The notes beneath the pieces are model-generated. The model was not told the DNA's origin. It ran no database searches and saw only the letters and a list, made by a program, of their open reading frames with translations. Below, piece by piece: positions 1 to 8,822 of a DNA stretch of 64,000 nucleotides; the first letter of the stretch is position 1; the number at the start of each line of letters is the position of its first letter. The stretch lies in contig NZ_JBHTFQ010000006.1 in the NCBI RefSeq assembly GCF_042666235.1, positions 248,001 to 312,000 on the forward strand, in the 5' to 3' direction. The DNA is from Halodurantibacterium daqingensis. GTDB taxonomy: Bacteria; Pseudomonadota; Alphaproteobacteria; Rhodobacterales; Rhodobacteraceae. Both the position numbers and the translations under genes were made by a program.

Positions 1-1648
1 CAGCCGCCTGCTGACGCGCGCGGCCACCGGCGAGGAGGACGGACCGATCCTGCGGCTGGGCAACCGGCTTCAGGGGCTTTACGCCGCCAGCCTGCGCGGG
101 GCGCTGGCCGCGCCGCTGGTGGTGATCGCAGCCGCTGCGATCTTCGGCCTGACCGCGGTGATGATCGCCGGTGGCATCCGGCAGGAGGTCACGCCCTCCG
201 AGGACCGCTCGGTCGCGCTGCTGAGTGTCCGGGCGCCGCAGGGGGTTTCGCTCGACTATACCAACGCCAAGATGCAGGAGATCGAGGCGCTGGTCGCCCC
301 GCTGCGCGCCAGCGGCGAGGTCAGCAGCCTCTTTGCCATCGCCGGCACCGGGGGCGACAACCGCGGCTTCATCGTCATGACGCTGGCCCCCTGGGACCAG
401 CGCAGCCGCAGCCAGCAGGAGATCGTGTCCGAGATCAACGGCGCGCTGCGCGGCGTGATCGGCGTGCAGGCCTTCGCGATCCAGCCCAATTCGCTGGGCA
501 TCCGCGGCGCAGGCCAGGGGCTGCGCTTTGCCGTGGTCGGCAACAGCTATGACACGCTTGGCAGCGCGGCGCAGCGCCTGGTCGAACGGTTGCAGGACGA
601 TCCGGCGATGGGTCAGGTGCGTCTGTCCTATGAAACCACCCAGCCACAATTGTTCATCGAGGTGGACCGTTCCCGCGCCTCGGATCTGGGCATCGACATC
701 GACGGGCTGGGCGAGGCGCTTCAGGCGGTGCTGGATGGTCGCACCGTCGGCACCGTGTTCATCGAGGACATGAGCTTCGACATCACCATGCTGTCCACGG
801 CGCAGCCGGTGAACGATCCCGGCGATCTGGAGCGGATCTTCGTGCAGGGCCGAGGCGGGCAGATGATTCCGATGTCCGCCTTCGTGCGGCTTGAGGAACG
901 CGCCGTCGCCCCGGAACTCGGCCGCGAAAGCCAGATGCGCGCGGTCGAGATCACCGCAGGGCTCACCCCGGATCTGGCCCTGGGCGATGCGCTGGCGCAG
1001 GTGGAGGAGCTGGCCGCCGAGATCCTGCCCGCGGGCGCCCGGATCGTGCCGCTCGCCGAGGCGGCAACGCTGGATGAAACCGCGGGCGGGCTGATCCTGA
1101 CCTTCGGCTTTGCGATCCTCGTGGTGTTTCTGGTGCTCTCGGCGCAGTTCGAAAGCTTTGTCTCGGCGGTGATCGTGATGGCGACGGTGCCGCTGGGGCT
1201 GGCCTGTGCGCTGTTCGCGCTGGCGCTGACCGGGGGCAGCCTGAACGTCTATTCCCAGATCGGGCTGGTGCTGCTGGTGGGGATCATGGCCAAGAACGGC
1301 ATCCTGATCGTGGAATTCGCCAACCAGTTGCGCGATCAGGGCAAGGATGTGGCAAGCGCGATCTTCGACGCCTCGACCATCCGTCTGCGGCCGGTGATGA
1401 TGACCATGGCCTCGACCGTGCTGGGGGGCGTGCCGCTGATCTTTTCCTTCGGTGCCGGTGCCGAGGCGCGCGAGGCTTTGGGCTGGATCATCGTGGGCGG
1501 TCTTGGCCTTGCCACGGTTTCCACGCTTTATCTGACGCCGGTGGCCTATCTGCTGCTCGCCCGTCTGACGACGCCCAAGGCCGAGGAAGAGGCCCGGCTT
1601 GCGCGGGAACTGGACGAGGCCTTGGGCGGCCGGCCGCCTGCGGAATAG
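1..1648 (+). CDS. RND-family efflux permease, C-terminal part (5' end outside window)
   Basis: The reading frame is open from the first full codon at base 2 and runs 548 codons to the stop, so the N-terminal half lies upstream. The visible part is the second half of a trimeric proton-driven inner-membrane exporter of the AcrB/MexB type. A transmembrane helix at about residues 38-58 is followed by a large periplasmic porter and docking region. A terminal bundle of helices carries the family hallmark GIMAKNGILIVEF. The last 30 residues are a charged cytoplasmic tail. A membrane-fusion partner would be expected upstream, outside the window. The substrate cannot be inferred. A hairpin (CCTGCGG/CCGCAGG) spans the stop codon but has no T-run. 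Confidence 0.93.
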   Translation, partial: SRLLTRAATGEEDGPILRLGNRLQGLYAASLRGALAAPLVVIAAAAIFGLTAVMIAGGIRQEVTPSEDRSVALLSVRAPQGVSLDYTNAKMQEIEALVAPLRASGEVSSLFAIAGTGGDNRGFIVMTLAPWDQRSRSQQEIVSEINGALRGVIGVQAFAIQPNSLGIRGAGQGLRFAVVGNSYDTLGSAAQRLVERLQDDPAMGQVRLSYETTQPQLFIEVDRSRASDLGIDIDGLGEALQAVLDGRTVGTVFIEDMSFDITMLSTAQPVNDPGDLERIFVQGRGGQMIPMSAFVRLEERAVAPELGRESQMRAVEITAGLTPDLALGDALAQVEELAAEILPAGARIVPLAEAATLDETAGGLILTFGFAILVVFLVLSAQFESFVSAVIVMATVPLGLACALFALALTGGSLNVYSQIGLVLLVGIMAKNGILIVEFANQLRDQGKDVASAIFDASTIRLRPVMMTMASTVLGGVPLIFSFGAGAEAREALGWIIVGGLGLATVSTLYLTPVAYLLLARLTTPKAEEEARLARELDEALGGRPPAE

Positions 1649-2119
1649 CCGCAGGACCAAGCTGCCGCCCATCCCGAAGGCCAGGGGAGCCCGGCTCGGG
1701 CCAAGGGGCGCCCGCCCTGAACGGGGGAGGATGCTGCGCAAAGGGGGCTCCCGCGCGCCAACCCGGTCCTGCCCCGCGACTGCATCGCCTGAGTCGCGCA
1801 GTCCCCAAGCTGATAAGCCACCGATGCGACAGGATCCCATGGCCTTCGGCCGCAGCCCTGCCGACATGCGTGGCATGAACATGGGCCTAAGGCACGTCTG
1901 GTGGCGTTGGGCGCGATTGGCGAAGTCACTGTGGCACCTGCCCGGCGCAACCGTGGCGCCACCGCAGCATCGTCCCGAAGCCAAGGCGCTTGCCGGGCGG
2001 AGCGGGGCCGCGATCCATCAGGCGGTCGGCGAAGCCCATGACAGGTGGTGCTGGGCACGGGCTGGGACGTGTGCGGGCGGTGCCGGGTCGAGAGTGCTTC
2101 GTCCGCTATGACCGCGCCG
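1649..2119. other. Gene-free stretch after the RND gene
   Basis: No frame here has the amino-acid composition or start site of a real gene. The open frames on both strands are Arg/Pro/Ala-rich, as expected of random high-GC DNA. No tRNA, repeat or clear terminator was seen apart from the weak hairpin at the end of the RND gene. Confidence 0.5.
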
Positions 2120-2371
2120 TCACATCAGCGTTCTGGCCGGACCGCTGCAGATCAGGGTCACGGTCGTGTCGCCGCCTGACATCTCGATCGCAGCGACATC
2201 CATCGGGCGGCGGTCCAGATCCCCGCCGATCACCTCGACCGATCCCTTGCCGTGAAAGGTGGCATCCAGAAGCGAGATCAGCGCGTCGCCCCGCAAGGTG
2301 GCTGTGACGCCGCCGGCAATCCGACGGATGGCCGAGGGGGTGATGCGCCGGGCGCCGACAAGCAGTTCCAT
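2120..2371 (-). CDS. Small hypothetical protein, 83 aa
   Basis: I do not recognise a family. The ATG at 2371 has a well-placed ribosome site (TGAGGAA about 6 nt upstream) and the frame ends with TGA. The residue mix (many Ile, Val, Asp, Thr and Gly, alternating hydrophobic and polar) suggests a small beta-rich soluble protein, unlike the Arg/Pro-rich noise frames around it. There is no signal peptide or membrane segment. It is isolated between two gene-free stretches and transcribed in the same direction as nrdJ, but downstream of it by more than 300 bp, so it is probably a separate unit. Confidence 0.5.
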   Translation of the reverse strand: MELLVGARRITPSAIRRIAGGVTATLRGDALISLLDATFHGKGSVEVIGGDLDRRPMDVAAIEMSGGDTTVTLICSGPARTLM

Positions 2372-2696
2372 TCGAATTCCTCAGTCTGTTCCGGCGGTGT
2401 GCCGCGGCAGCGGTCCGCCTTGGGGGGCTGCAGCGGTCAGGCTGCAGACAATTGCAGAAGGCAGGTGGGCACCCGACGTGGCGGAAGGCCCCTTCCGGGG
2501 GCGCGGCGACCCGAGGACGCGGTGCCGGCAGGTGGTGACCCCCGCTTCGCCCGTTCTCGCTGCCCAGAGCAGCCGCTGAAACGGGCGCCGGCGCAAGGCG
2601 GCGCTGCTGCCCCTCGGCGCGACGGCGGCAGAGGGTCTTGTCACCGAACCCGCCCGGGACCGCCGCCGCCGCCCGTCCGGGGCGGCGACAGCACCC
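2372..2696. other. Gene-free stretch downstream of nrdJ
   Basis: No supportable reading frame. GC-rich inverted repeats occur just past the nrdJ stop (GCCGCC/GGCGGC runs near 2660-2690) but without a T-run, so no terminator is called. Confidence 0.4.
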
Positions 2697-5600
2697 TCAG
2701 CTGCAGCCGCTGGTGCCGCCGCAGGTGTTGCACTTCATGCAGGTGCCGTTGCGCACCAGCGTGTAGTTGCCGCAATCCCCGCAGGGATCGCCCTCATAGC
2801 CCTGCATCCGCGCCCGCGCCCGGGCGTCCAGCGGCGCCACCGTCAGCGTCTCGGCCACCGCGACGTGGCTGGTGCTCTGGGCCAGCACGGCCTGCGGCGA
2901 CAGCGCCGTCGCCCCCTGCACGCCGCCCTGCAGCACCACCAGTTCCTGCGGCACCCGCTTGCGCAGATAGCCGGTCGAACTGATCTGCTTGAGCACGGCA
3001 AGGCCACGGCTCGCCGCATCGGCCTCGGCCGGGGCGGGCTTGCCCTCCTCGTCGCCGCGGCCCAGGTCGTCGAACGAAGCGCCGGCCGGTTTCACATGGG
3101 CCAGATCGGTGCGGTCCAGATAGCTGACCGCCAGTTCCCGGAAGATGTAGTCGAGGATCGAGGTCGCGTTCTTGATGCTGTCATTGCCCTGCACCATCCC
3201 CGCCGGCTCGAACCGGGTAAAGGTGAAGGCCTCGACGAATTCCTCCAGCGGCACGCCATATTGCAGGCCCACGGACACGGCGATGGCAAAGTTGTTCATC
3301 ATCGCCCGGAAGCCCGCGCCTTCCTTGTGCATGTCGATGAATATCTCGCCCAGCGTGCCGTCCTTGTATTCGCCGGTGCGCAGATAGACCTTGTGGCCGC
3401 CGACGATGGCCTTTTGCGTATAGCCCTTGCGGCGTTCCGGCAGTTTTTCGCGGTGGCTGCGGATGATCTCTTTCACCACCAGCTTTTCGACGATCTTTTC
3501 CGCGATCACCTGCGCCTTTTCGATCGGCGTGCCGGTGGCGAGCGTTTCCTCGGCCTCCTCGTCATCCTCGACCAGCGCCGATGCGAGCGGCTGGCTGAGC
3601 TTGGACCCGTCGCGGTAAAGCGCGTTGGCCTTGATGCCAAGGCTGTGCGACAGTTCATAGGCGGCCTTGCAATCCTCGATCGTGGCGGTCGAGGCCATGT
3701 TGATCGTCTTGGAAATCGCGCCCGAGATGAAGCTTTGCGCCGCCGCCATCATGTGGATGTGCGAGTCCACGCTCAGATACCGCTTGCCCTTCTTCCCGCA
3801 AGGGTTGGCGCAGTCGAAGACGGCGTAATGCTCCGGCTTGAGGAAGGGCGCGCCTTCCAGCGTCATCGTCCCGCAGACGTGGTCGTTCGCGGCGTCGATC
3901 TGCGCGCGGGTAAAGCCGAGATGGCGCAGCAGGTCGAAGGTCGGGTCGGCCAGACGATCCGCGGGGATGCCCAGCGTGCCGGTGCAGAAATCCGCGCCCA
4001 GCGTCCACTGGTTGAAGACAAAGCGGATGTCGAAGGCCGAGGGCAGCGCGGCCTCGATCTTGGCGATCTCCGCCTCGCCGAATCCGTGGCCGATCAGCGC
4101 GGCATGGTTGATCCCGGCGCAGTTGCCAAGGCTGCCATGGCCCACCGCATAGGCGATGATTTCCTCGATCTGCGACGACGAATAGCCAAGCGTTTCCAGC
4201 GCCGCGGGGACCGAGCGGTTGATGATCTTGAAATAGCCGCCGCCCGCCAGCTTCTTGAACTTGACCAGCGCGAAGTCGGGCTCGATCCCGGTCGTGTCGC
4301 AATCCATCACCAGCCCGATGGTGCCGGTGGGGGCGATCACGGTGGCCTGCGCGTTGCGATAGCCATGCGCCTCGCCCAGGCGCAGCGCGTCGTCCCAGGC
4401 GGATTGCGCAAGCGCCACCAGCCGCGCATCGGGGCAGTTCGCGTGGTCGAGGGCCACGGGCTTGACCGCCAGCCCCTCATAGCCCTCGGTCCTGCCATAG
4501 GCGGCGGTGCGGTGGTTGCGGATCACCCGCAGCATATGCTCGCGGTTCCTGGCATAGCCGGGGAAGGTTCCGACCTCGCCCGCGATTTCCGCCGAGGTGG
4601 CATAGGAAACGCCCGTCATCACCGCCGTCAGCGCCCCGCAGAGCGCGCGCCCCGCAGCCGAGTCGTAGCCGAGCCCCATGTTCATCAGAAGCCCGCCGAT
4701 ATTGGCATAGCCCAGGCCCAGCGTGCGGAAGTCATAGGACCGCTGCGCGATTTCCCGGCTGGGGAACTGCGCCATCAGCACCGAGATTTCCAGCGTCAGC
4801 GTCCAGAGCCGCGTCGCATGGACATATCCGTCCGCATCGAAGCGCCCGTCGCGATAGAAGGTCAGCAGGTTCATCGAGGCAAGGTTGCAGGCCGTGTCGT
4901 CGAGGAACATGTATTCCGAACAGGGGTTCGAGCCGCGGATCTCGCCATCCGCCGGGCAGGTGTGCCAGGCGTTGACCGTGTCGTGGAACTGGATGCCCGG
5001 GTCGGCGCAGGCCCAGGCGGCATGGCCGACCTGATCCCAAAGCTCGCGCGCCTTGACGGTTTTCGAGACGCGGCCATCGGTGCGCCGGATCAGCGCCCAG
5101 TCGTCATCATCGCGCACGGCCTGCAGGAACGCATCCGTCACCCGGACCGAGTTGTTGGAGTTCTGGCCCGAAACGGTGCTGTAGGCCTCGGAATCCCAGT
5201 CGGTGTCATAGGTGGGAAACTCGATGCTGGTGAAGCCCTGCCGCGCATATTGCAGCACGCGGTTGATATAGGTTTCGGGGATCATCGCCTTTTTCGCGCT
5301 GCGGATCGCGGATTTCAGCGCGCCGTTCTTTGCGGGGTCGGCGGCATCCTCGGCCAGCCCGTCCCATTGCGCGACGGCGGCGAAGATCCCGTTCAGCTGC
5401 GCCTCATGCGCCTTGGAGCCGGCGACAAGGCTTGCGACCTTCTGTTCCTCGATGACCTTCCAGTTGATGAACTGCTCGATATCGGGGTGATCCATGTCGC
5501 AGATCACCATCTTGGCCGCGCGCCGGGTCGTGCCGCCCGACTTGATCGCGCCGGCCGCGCGGTCGCCGATCTTGAGGAAGCCCATGAGCCCCGAAGACTT

Positions 5601-6347
5601 GCCCCCGCCCGACAGTTTCTCGCCCTCGCCGCGAAGCGAGGAAAAGTTCGTGCCCGTCCCCGAGCCGTATTTGAACAGACGCGCCTCGCGCACCCAGAGA
5701 TCCATGATCCCGCCGTCATTCACCAGATCGTCGCTGACCGACTGGATGAAGCAGGCATGGGGCTGCGGGTGTTCATAGGCGCTGTCGGATTTCACCAGCT
5801 TGCCGGTCTTGTAGTCGACGTAGAAATGGCCCTGGCTCGGCCCGTCGATGCCATAGGCCCAGTGCAGGCCGGTGTTGAACCATTGCGGGCTGTTCGGCGC
5901 GGCCATCTGGCGCGCCAGCATCACGCGCATTTCGTCGAAATAGGCGCGGGCATCGGATTCGGCGGTGAAATAGCCGCCCTTCCAGCCCCAATAGGCCCAA
6001 GCGCCGGCCAGCCGGTCAAAGACCTGGCGCGCGCTGGTTTCGCCGGTGAAGCGTTCGGATTCCGGCAGCTCGGCCAGCGCGGCCTCATCGGGAACCGAGC
6101 GCCACAGGAATTCGGGCACGCCCTTTTCACGCACGCGTTTCAGCCGCGCCGGCACGCCCGCCTTGCGGAAATATTTCTGCGCGAGAACGTCCGAGGCCAC
6201 CTGGCTCCAGCCTTGGGGGACTTCGACCGCCTCGTTTCGGAAAACCACCGTTCCATCGGGGTTGCGGATTTCGGACACGGTCGTCGTGAACCCGATGGCC
6301 GCATAGGCATCCTGCCCTGCGCAGGTAAACTTGCGTTCGATCTTCAT
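2697..6347 (-). CDS. nrdJ: Adenosylcobalamin-dependent (class II) ribonucleotide reductase, 1216 aa
   Basis: Reduces ribonucleotides to deoxyribonucleotides using adenosylcobalamin to generate the radical; oxygen-independent. The protein has the long form of this family. The N-terminal and barrel regions carry the substrate-site stretch NPCSEYMFLDDTACNLASMN and the PTGTIGLVMDCDTTG loop. A TSCPD-type region follows (around MVQGNDSIKNATSILDYIF), and a C-terminal zinc-ribbon (residues ~1189-1216, CGDCGN...CMKCNTCGG) probably carries the redox-active cysteines that re-reduce the active site. The start at 6347 (MKIERKF) is chosen because GAGGG lies 7 nt upstream; the frame stays open another 38 codons upstream without family-like residues. 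No class I nrdAB is seen in this window. The region upstream carries NrdR-like and DnaA-box motifs. Confidence 0.96.
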   Translation of the reverse strand: MKIERKFTCAGQDAYAAIGFTTTVSEIRNPDGTVVFRNEAVEVPQGWSQVASDVLAQKYFRKAGVPARLKRVREKGVPEFLWRSVPDEAALAELPESERFTGETSARQVFDRLAGAWAYWGWKGGYFTAESDARAYFDEMRVMLARQMAAPNSPQWFNTGLHWAYGIDGPSQGHFYVDYKTGKLVKSDSAYEHPQPHACFIQSVSDDLVNDGGIMDLWVREARLFKYGSGTGTNFSSLRGEGEKLSGGGKSSGLMGFLKIGDRAAGAIKSGGTTRRAAKMVICDMDHPDIEQFINWKVIEEQKVASLVAGSKAHEAQLNGIFAAVAQWDGLAEDAADPAKNGALKSAIRSAKKAMIPETYINRVLQYARQGFTSIEFPTYDTDWDSEAYSTVSGQNSNNSVRVTDAFLQAVRDDDDWALIRRTDGRVSKTVKARELWDQVGHAAWACADPGIQFHDTVNAWHTCPADGEIRGSNPCSEYMFLDDTACNLASMNLLTFYRDGRFDADGYVHATRLWTLTLEISVLMAQFPSREIAQRSYDFRTLGLGYANIGGLLMNMGLGYDSAAGRALCGALTAVMTGVSYATSAEIAGEVGTFPGYARNREHMLRVIRNHRTAAYGRTEGYEGLAVKPVALDHANCPDARLVALAQSAWDDALRLGEAHGYRNAQATVIAPTGTIGLVMDCDTTGIEPDFALVKFKKLAGGGYFKIINRSVPAALETLGYSSSQIEEIIAYAVGHGSLGNCAGINHAALIGHGFGEAEIAKIEAALPSAFDIRFVFNQWTLGADFCTGTLGIPADRLADPTFDLLRHLGFTRAQIDAANDHVCGTMTLEGAPFLKPEHYAVFDCANPCGKKGKRYLSVDSHIHMMAAAQSFISGAISKTINMASTATIEDCKAAYELSHSLGIKANALYRDGSKLSQPLASALVEDDEEAEETLATGTPIEKAQVIAEKIVEKLVVKEIIRSHREKLPERRKGYTQKAIVGGHKVYLRTGEYKDGTLGEIFIDMHKEGAGFRAMMNNFAIAVSVGLQYGVPLEEFVEAFTFTRFEPAGMVQGNDSIKNATSILDYIFRELAVSYLDRTDLAHVKPAGASFDDLGRGDEEGKPAPAEADAASRGLAVLKQISSTGYLRKRVPQELVVLQGGVQGATALSPQAVLAQSTSHVAVAETLTVAPLDARARARMQGYEGDPCGDCGNYTLVRNGTCMKCNTCGGTSGCS

Positions 6348-6424
6348 CTTGCTGCCCTCGTTTGCCGCCGGATCACGAAGCCAGGCGCACAGACGCCGGT
6401 GCGCAGTGCGGGCTGGCCCAACGG

Positions 6425-6471
6425 CCACTAAATGTTGTGGTGGTTTACCGATCCAGCACAACCTGACGCAG
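6425..6471. promoter_or_regulatory. NrdR-like box pair upstream of nrdJ
   Basis: CCACTAAATGTTGTGG at 6425-6440 matches the published NrdR box pattern (acaCwAtATaTwgtgt) at about 12 of 16 positions and is itself an imperfect palindrome. Exactly 31 bp further on, 6456-6471 begins GCACAA, keeping the CACAA half-site but losing the right half. NrdR boxes characteristically occur as pairs on the same helix face at about 31 bp. The regulator gene is not in the window; the call rests on motif and spacing only. Confidence 0.5.
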
Positions 6472-6553
6472 ACAGGCCCCCGCCGTCAATGACGAATCGC
6501 AGCGGAGATCCTTCGCTTTTGAGGCAGCGTCAGATCGCAAGCCGTGGACGGAG

Positions 6554-6601
6554 TTATCCACAACAGGGACAGTTCGGTGGATAAGCGCGCGTTTTTCCAC
6601 A
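6554..6601. promoter_or_regulatory. Cluster of three DnaA boxes
   Basis: A perfect consensus 9-mer TTATCCACA is at 6554-6562 (+). GGTGGATAA at 6576-6584 is TTATCCACC on the minus strand (one mismatch). TTTTCCACA is at 6593-6601 (+, one mismatch). Three boxes in 48 bp upstream of the sole ribonucleotide reductase recall the DnaA control of nrdAB known in E. coli. Origin genes (dnaA, hemE, parAB, gidA) are not nearby, so a regulatory or DnaA-titration role is preferred over an origin. Confidence 0.55.
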
Positions 6602-6836
6602 GGGCCGCAGGCAGCGACGCAAGCGGAGCGGTGGAGAAGTCGCGCCGGGCTTCTGCCCCGGCACTGCGGGATTTTTTGCAACAGGGCCCGCCGGTCCGGG
6701 CCGCCGCGCTTCGAAGCGGCCCGCGGGGCAGCCAGGCGACAGAATCACCTCCTGCCAGCCACCACAACATCTGGATGCGGTTGCCACGGACGTGAGGGGG
6801 GTGCAGAAAGACACAGCAGCAGCAACGGAGAGCGAA

Positions 6837-8003
6837 ATGAAGATCGGGATTGCGGGACTGGGATATGTGGGGCTTTCGAACGCGATCCTGCTTGCCCAGA
6901 ACCACGAGGTGGTGGCCTGCGACCCCGATCACGGCAGAACTGCCGCCGTGAACGCCGGCCTTTCGCCGATCGAGGATGCCGACTGCAGCACCTATCTTGC
7001 CAGCGGGCGGCTGAAGCTGCGCGCAACGACCGATCCCGAAAGCGCCTATGCCGGCGCCGATTGGGTCATCATTGCGACGCCCACCAACTATGATCCGAAA
7101 ACCAACCGCTTCGACACCCGGACGGTCGAGCAGGTGGTTGACCAGGTGCGCCGCATCGCCCCGCAGGCGGTGATGGTCATCAAGTCCACCATCCCCGTCG
7201 GCTATGTCCGTCACCTGAGCGAACAGACCGGCTGCGACCGTATCCTGTTCTCGCCGGAGTTCCTGCGCGAAGGCCGTGCGCTGCACGACAACCTGTACCC
7301 GTCCCGCATCGTGGTGGGCGAACGCAGCCCCCGGGGCCAGGCCTTTGCCGACCTCCTTCTGGAGGGCGCCATCCGCAAGGATGCACCGGTTCTCCTGACC
7401 GACCCCACCGAGGCCGAGGCGATCAAGCTGTTCGCCAACACCTATCTTGCAATGCGCGTCGCCTATTTCAACGAACTGGACAGCTATGCCCTCGTGCACG
7501 GGCTGGACCCCCGCCAGATCATTGAAGGTGTCGGCCATGACCCGCGCATCGGCGCCCATTACAACAACCCCTCGTTCGGATATGGCGGCTATTGCCTGCC
7601 CAAGGACAGCAAGCAGCTTCTGGCCAATTACGACGCGGTGCCGCAGAACCTGATTCGGGCGATCGTCGAGTCCAACCGCACCCGCAAGGATTTCATCGCC
7701 GATCAGGTGATCGCGCAGAGCCCCAAGGTGGTGGGGATCTATCGCCTGACCATGAAGCAGGGCTCGGACAACTTCCGCGACAGTTCCGTTCAGGGGATCA
7801 TGAAGCGGATCAAGGCCAAGGGCATCGAGGTCATCGTCTATGAGCCCGCCCTGGACGCGCCGGATTTCTTCCGGTCGCGCGTGGTGCGCGATCTGGACCT
7901 GTTCAAGGCCGAGGCCGACCTGATCCTTGCCAACCGCCAGGCGCCGGAACTGGCCGATGTGGCGCAGAAGGTCTACACTCGGGATCTGTTCGGAAGCGAT
8001 TGA
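6837..8003 (+). CDS. ugd: UDP-glucose 6-dehydrogenase, 388 aa
   Basis: Oxidises UDP-glucose to UDP-glucuronate with two NAD, supplying polysaccharide and lipid precursors. An N-terminal Rossmann fold opens with GIAGLGYVG (residues ~4-12). The central dehydrogenase domain contains SPEFLREG, and the catalytic cysteine lies in GGYCLPKD (C253). A C-terminal UDP-binding domain follows. The length equals the short bacterial form (E. coli Ugd type). The start at 6837 has GGAG 6 nt upstream; 15 codons of upstream frame look non-coding. It stands alone, divergent from nrdJ, with no capsule or LPS operon next to it. GDP-mannose dehydrogenase is a less likely alternative. Confidence 0.93.
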   Translation: MKIGIAGLGYVGLSNAILLAQNHEVVACDPDHGRTAAVNAGLSPIEDADCSTYLASGRLKLRATTDPESAYAGADWVIIATPTNYDPKTNRFDTRTVEQVVDQVRRIAPQAVMVIKSTIPVGYVRHLSEQTGCDRILFSPEFLREGRALHDNLYPSRIVVGERSPRGQAFADLLLEGAIRKDAPVLLTDPTEAEAIKLFANTYLAMRVAYFNELDSYALVHGLDPRQIIEGVGHDPRIGAHYNNPSFGYGGYCLPKDSKQLLANYDAVPQNLIRAIVESNRTRKDFIADQVIAQSPKVVGIYRLTMKQGSDNFRDSSVQGIMKRIKAKGIEVIVYEPALDAPDFFRSRVVRDLDLFKAEADLILANRQAPELADVAQKVYTRDLFGSD

Positions 8004-8004
8004 C

Positions 8005-8018
8005 TTGATCGGGATCAA
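8005..8018 (+). promoter_or_regulatory. FNR/FnrL binding box before uspA
   Basis: TTGAT-CGGG-ATCAA is a perfect match to the FNR consensus (TTGATNNNNATCAA). It starts 2 bp after the ugd stop and is 72 bp upstream of the uspA start, in the usual position for anaerobic activation. FnrL of Rhodobacter recognises this sequence. Confidence 0.85.
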
Positions 8019-8076
8019 TGACGCGGACGGCGGGCGCCGCTAGTCCTGCCCGTGAATGCACAGGAGGGAAATGCGC

Positions 8077-8487
8077 ATGTATCAGACAATCATCGTGGCG
8101 GTGGCCCTGGGCGGTGACACCACCGGCGGTCCGCTTCTTGAACGGGCGACGCGGCTGCTGGCACCCGGCGGCAGCATCAAGCTGGTGCATGTGCTGGAAG
8201 AGGTGCCGGCTTATATCGTGGCCGAACTGCCGCGCGATGTGCTGAGTGCGCGCAAGGCCGAGGCCATGGTCGAACTGCGCGACCTTGCCGCCGCCCAGTC
8301 CGCCGCCGCCGACTGCGAAGTGCGCCAGGGCAGCCCGGCGACCGCAATTCTCGAGGCCGCAGCAGATCACGGGGCCGATCTGATCATGATCGCCTCGCAC
8401 CGGCCCGACCTGCGCGACTATTTCATCGGCTCGACCGCAGCCCGGGTGGTGCGCCACGCGAAATGCTCGGTGCTGATCAGCCGCTAG
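8077..8487 (+). CDS. Universal stress protein, UspA family, 136 aa
   Basis: Single Usp domain, a small alpha/beta nucleotide-binding-like fold of the cytoplasm. It opens with MYQTIIVAVALGG and ends with the typical GSTAARVVRHAKCSVLISR strand-helix, which includes the G-x(9)-G-[ST]-like loop. An in-frame ATG also exists at 8071, but AGGAGG at 8062-8067 sits only 3 nt from that one and 9 nt from 8077, which also matches family N termini. The perfect FNR box upstream predicts induction under low oxygen, as seen for several Usp genes in Rhodobacter. No partner gene follows. Confidence 0.88.
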   Translation: MYQTIIVAVALGGDTTGGPLLERATRLLAPGGSIKLVHVLEEVPAYIVAELPRDVLSARKAEAMVELRDLAAAQSAAADCEVRQGSPATAILEAAADHGADLIMIASHRPDLRDYFIGSTAARVVRHAKCSVLISR

Positions 8488-8822
8488 GCAGGGACAGCAG
8501 GGGATGGCGCTACCCGCCATTCCCGCCGCCGCCATCCCACCGATCAGGGATCCGGAGCGTCCGCGAGCGCTCGGGCAGGATCATGCCCCAGGGCCGGAGC
8601 GCAGCCGAACCGGGATCACCCGCGCAGCCTCGGCCGGCGTGCGGCATGAGGCGCGGTCCGGCTCGTAGCCGCGTCGCGCCGTTCCGACACCTCCCGCTTC
8701 GTTGCCGAAAGGCCCACATGGTGGCGCGACAGCCCTGTGCGCCCTTCGCAGTTCGTCTGGGAAGGCGGAACATCCCGGCAGTTCCCCGCGTTGCAAAGAC
8801 GATCCGGATGACGGGGGAAGGA
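8488..8822. other. Gene-free stretch after uspA
   Basis: An imperfect hairpin (GGGGATGGCG / CGCCATTCCC, about 8501-8525) follows uspA and may end its transcript, although no T-run is present. Nothing else was recognised. Confidence 0.4.

Larger units (their letters stand above)
6348..6836. other. Divergent regulatory region between nrdJ and ugd
   Basis: 489 bp without a gene, serving two divergent genes. It contains a NrdR-like box 78 bp upstream of nrdJ and a group of three DnaA-box-like 9-mers within 48 bp (annotated separately). The ugd-proximal part ends in a GGAG ribosome site. No riboswitch-like conserved fold was recognised. Confidence 0.6.

Noticed and set aside
1546..2058. 170-codon minus-strand frame over the end of the RND gene
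   Set aside because: Noise composition and overlap with the clear RND coding frame.
2865..6431. A 1188-codon open frame on the plus strand opposite nrdJ
   Set aside because: Arg/Ala/His-rich translation with no family features; a mirror of the codon bias of nrdJ, which is unmistakable on the minus strand.
6348..6461. Upstream start of nrdJ at 6461
   Set aside because: The extra 38 residues are unlike the family and lie over the NrdR-like box; ATG 6347 has a proper ribosome site.
6554..6601. Chromosomal origin of replication suggested by the DnaA boxes
   Set aside because: Only three boxes, no AT-rich unwinding region and none of the usual alphaproteobacterial origin neighbours (hemE, dnaA, gidA, parAB).
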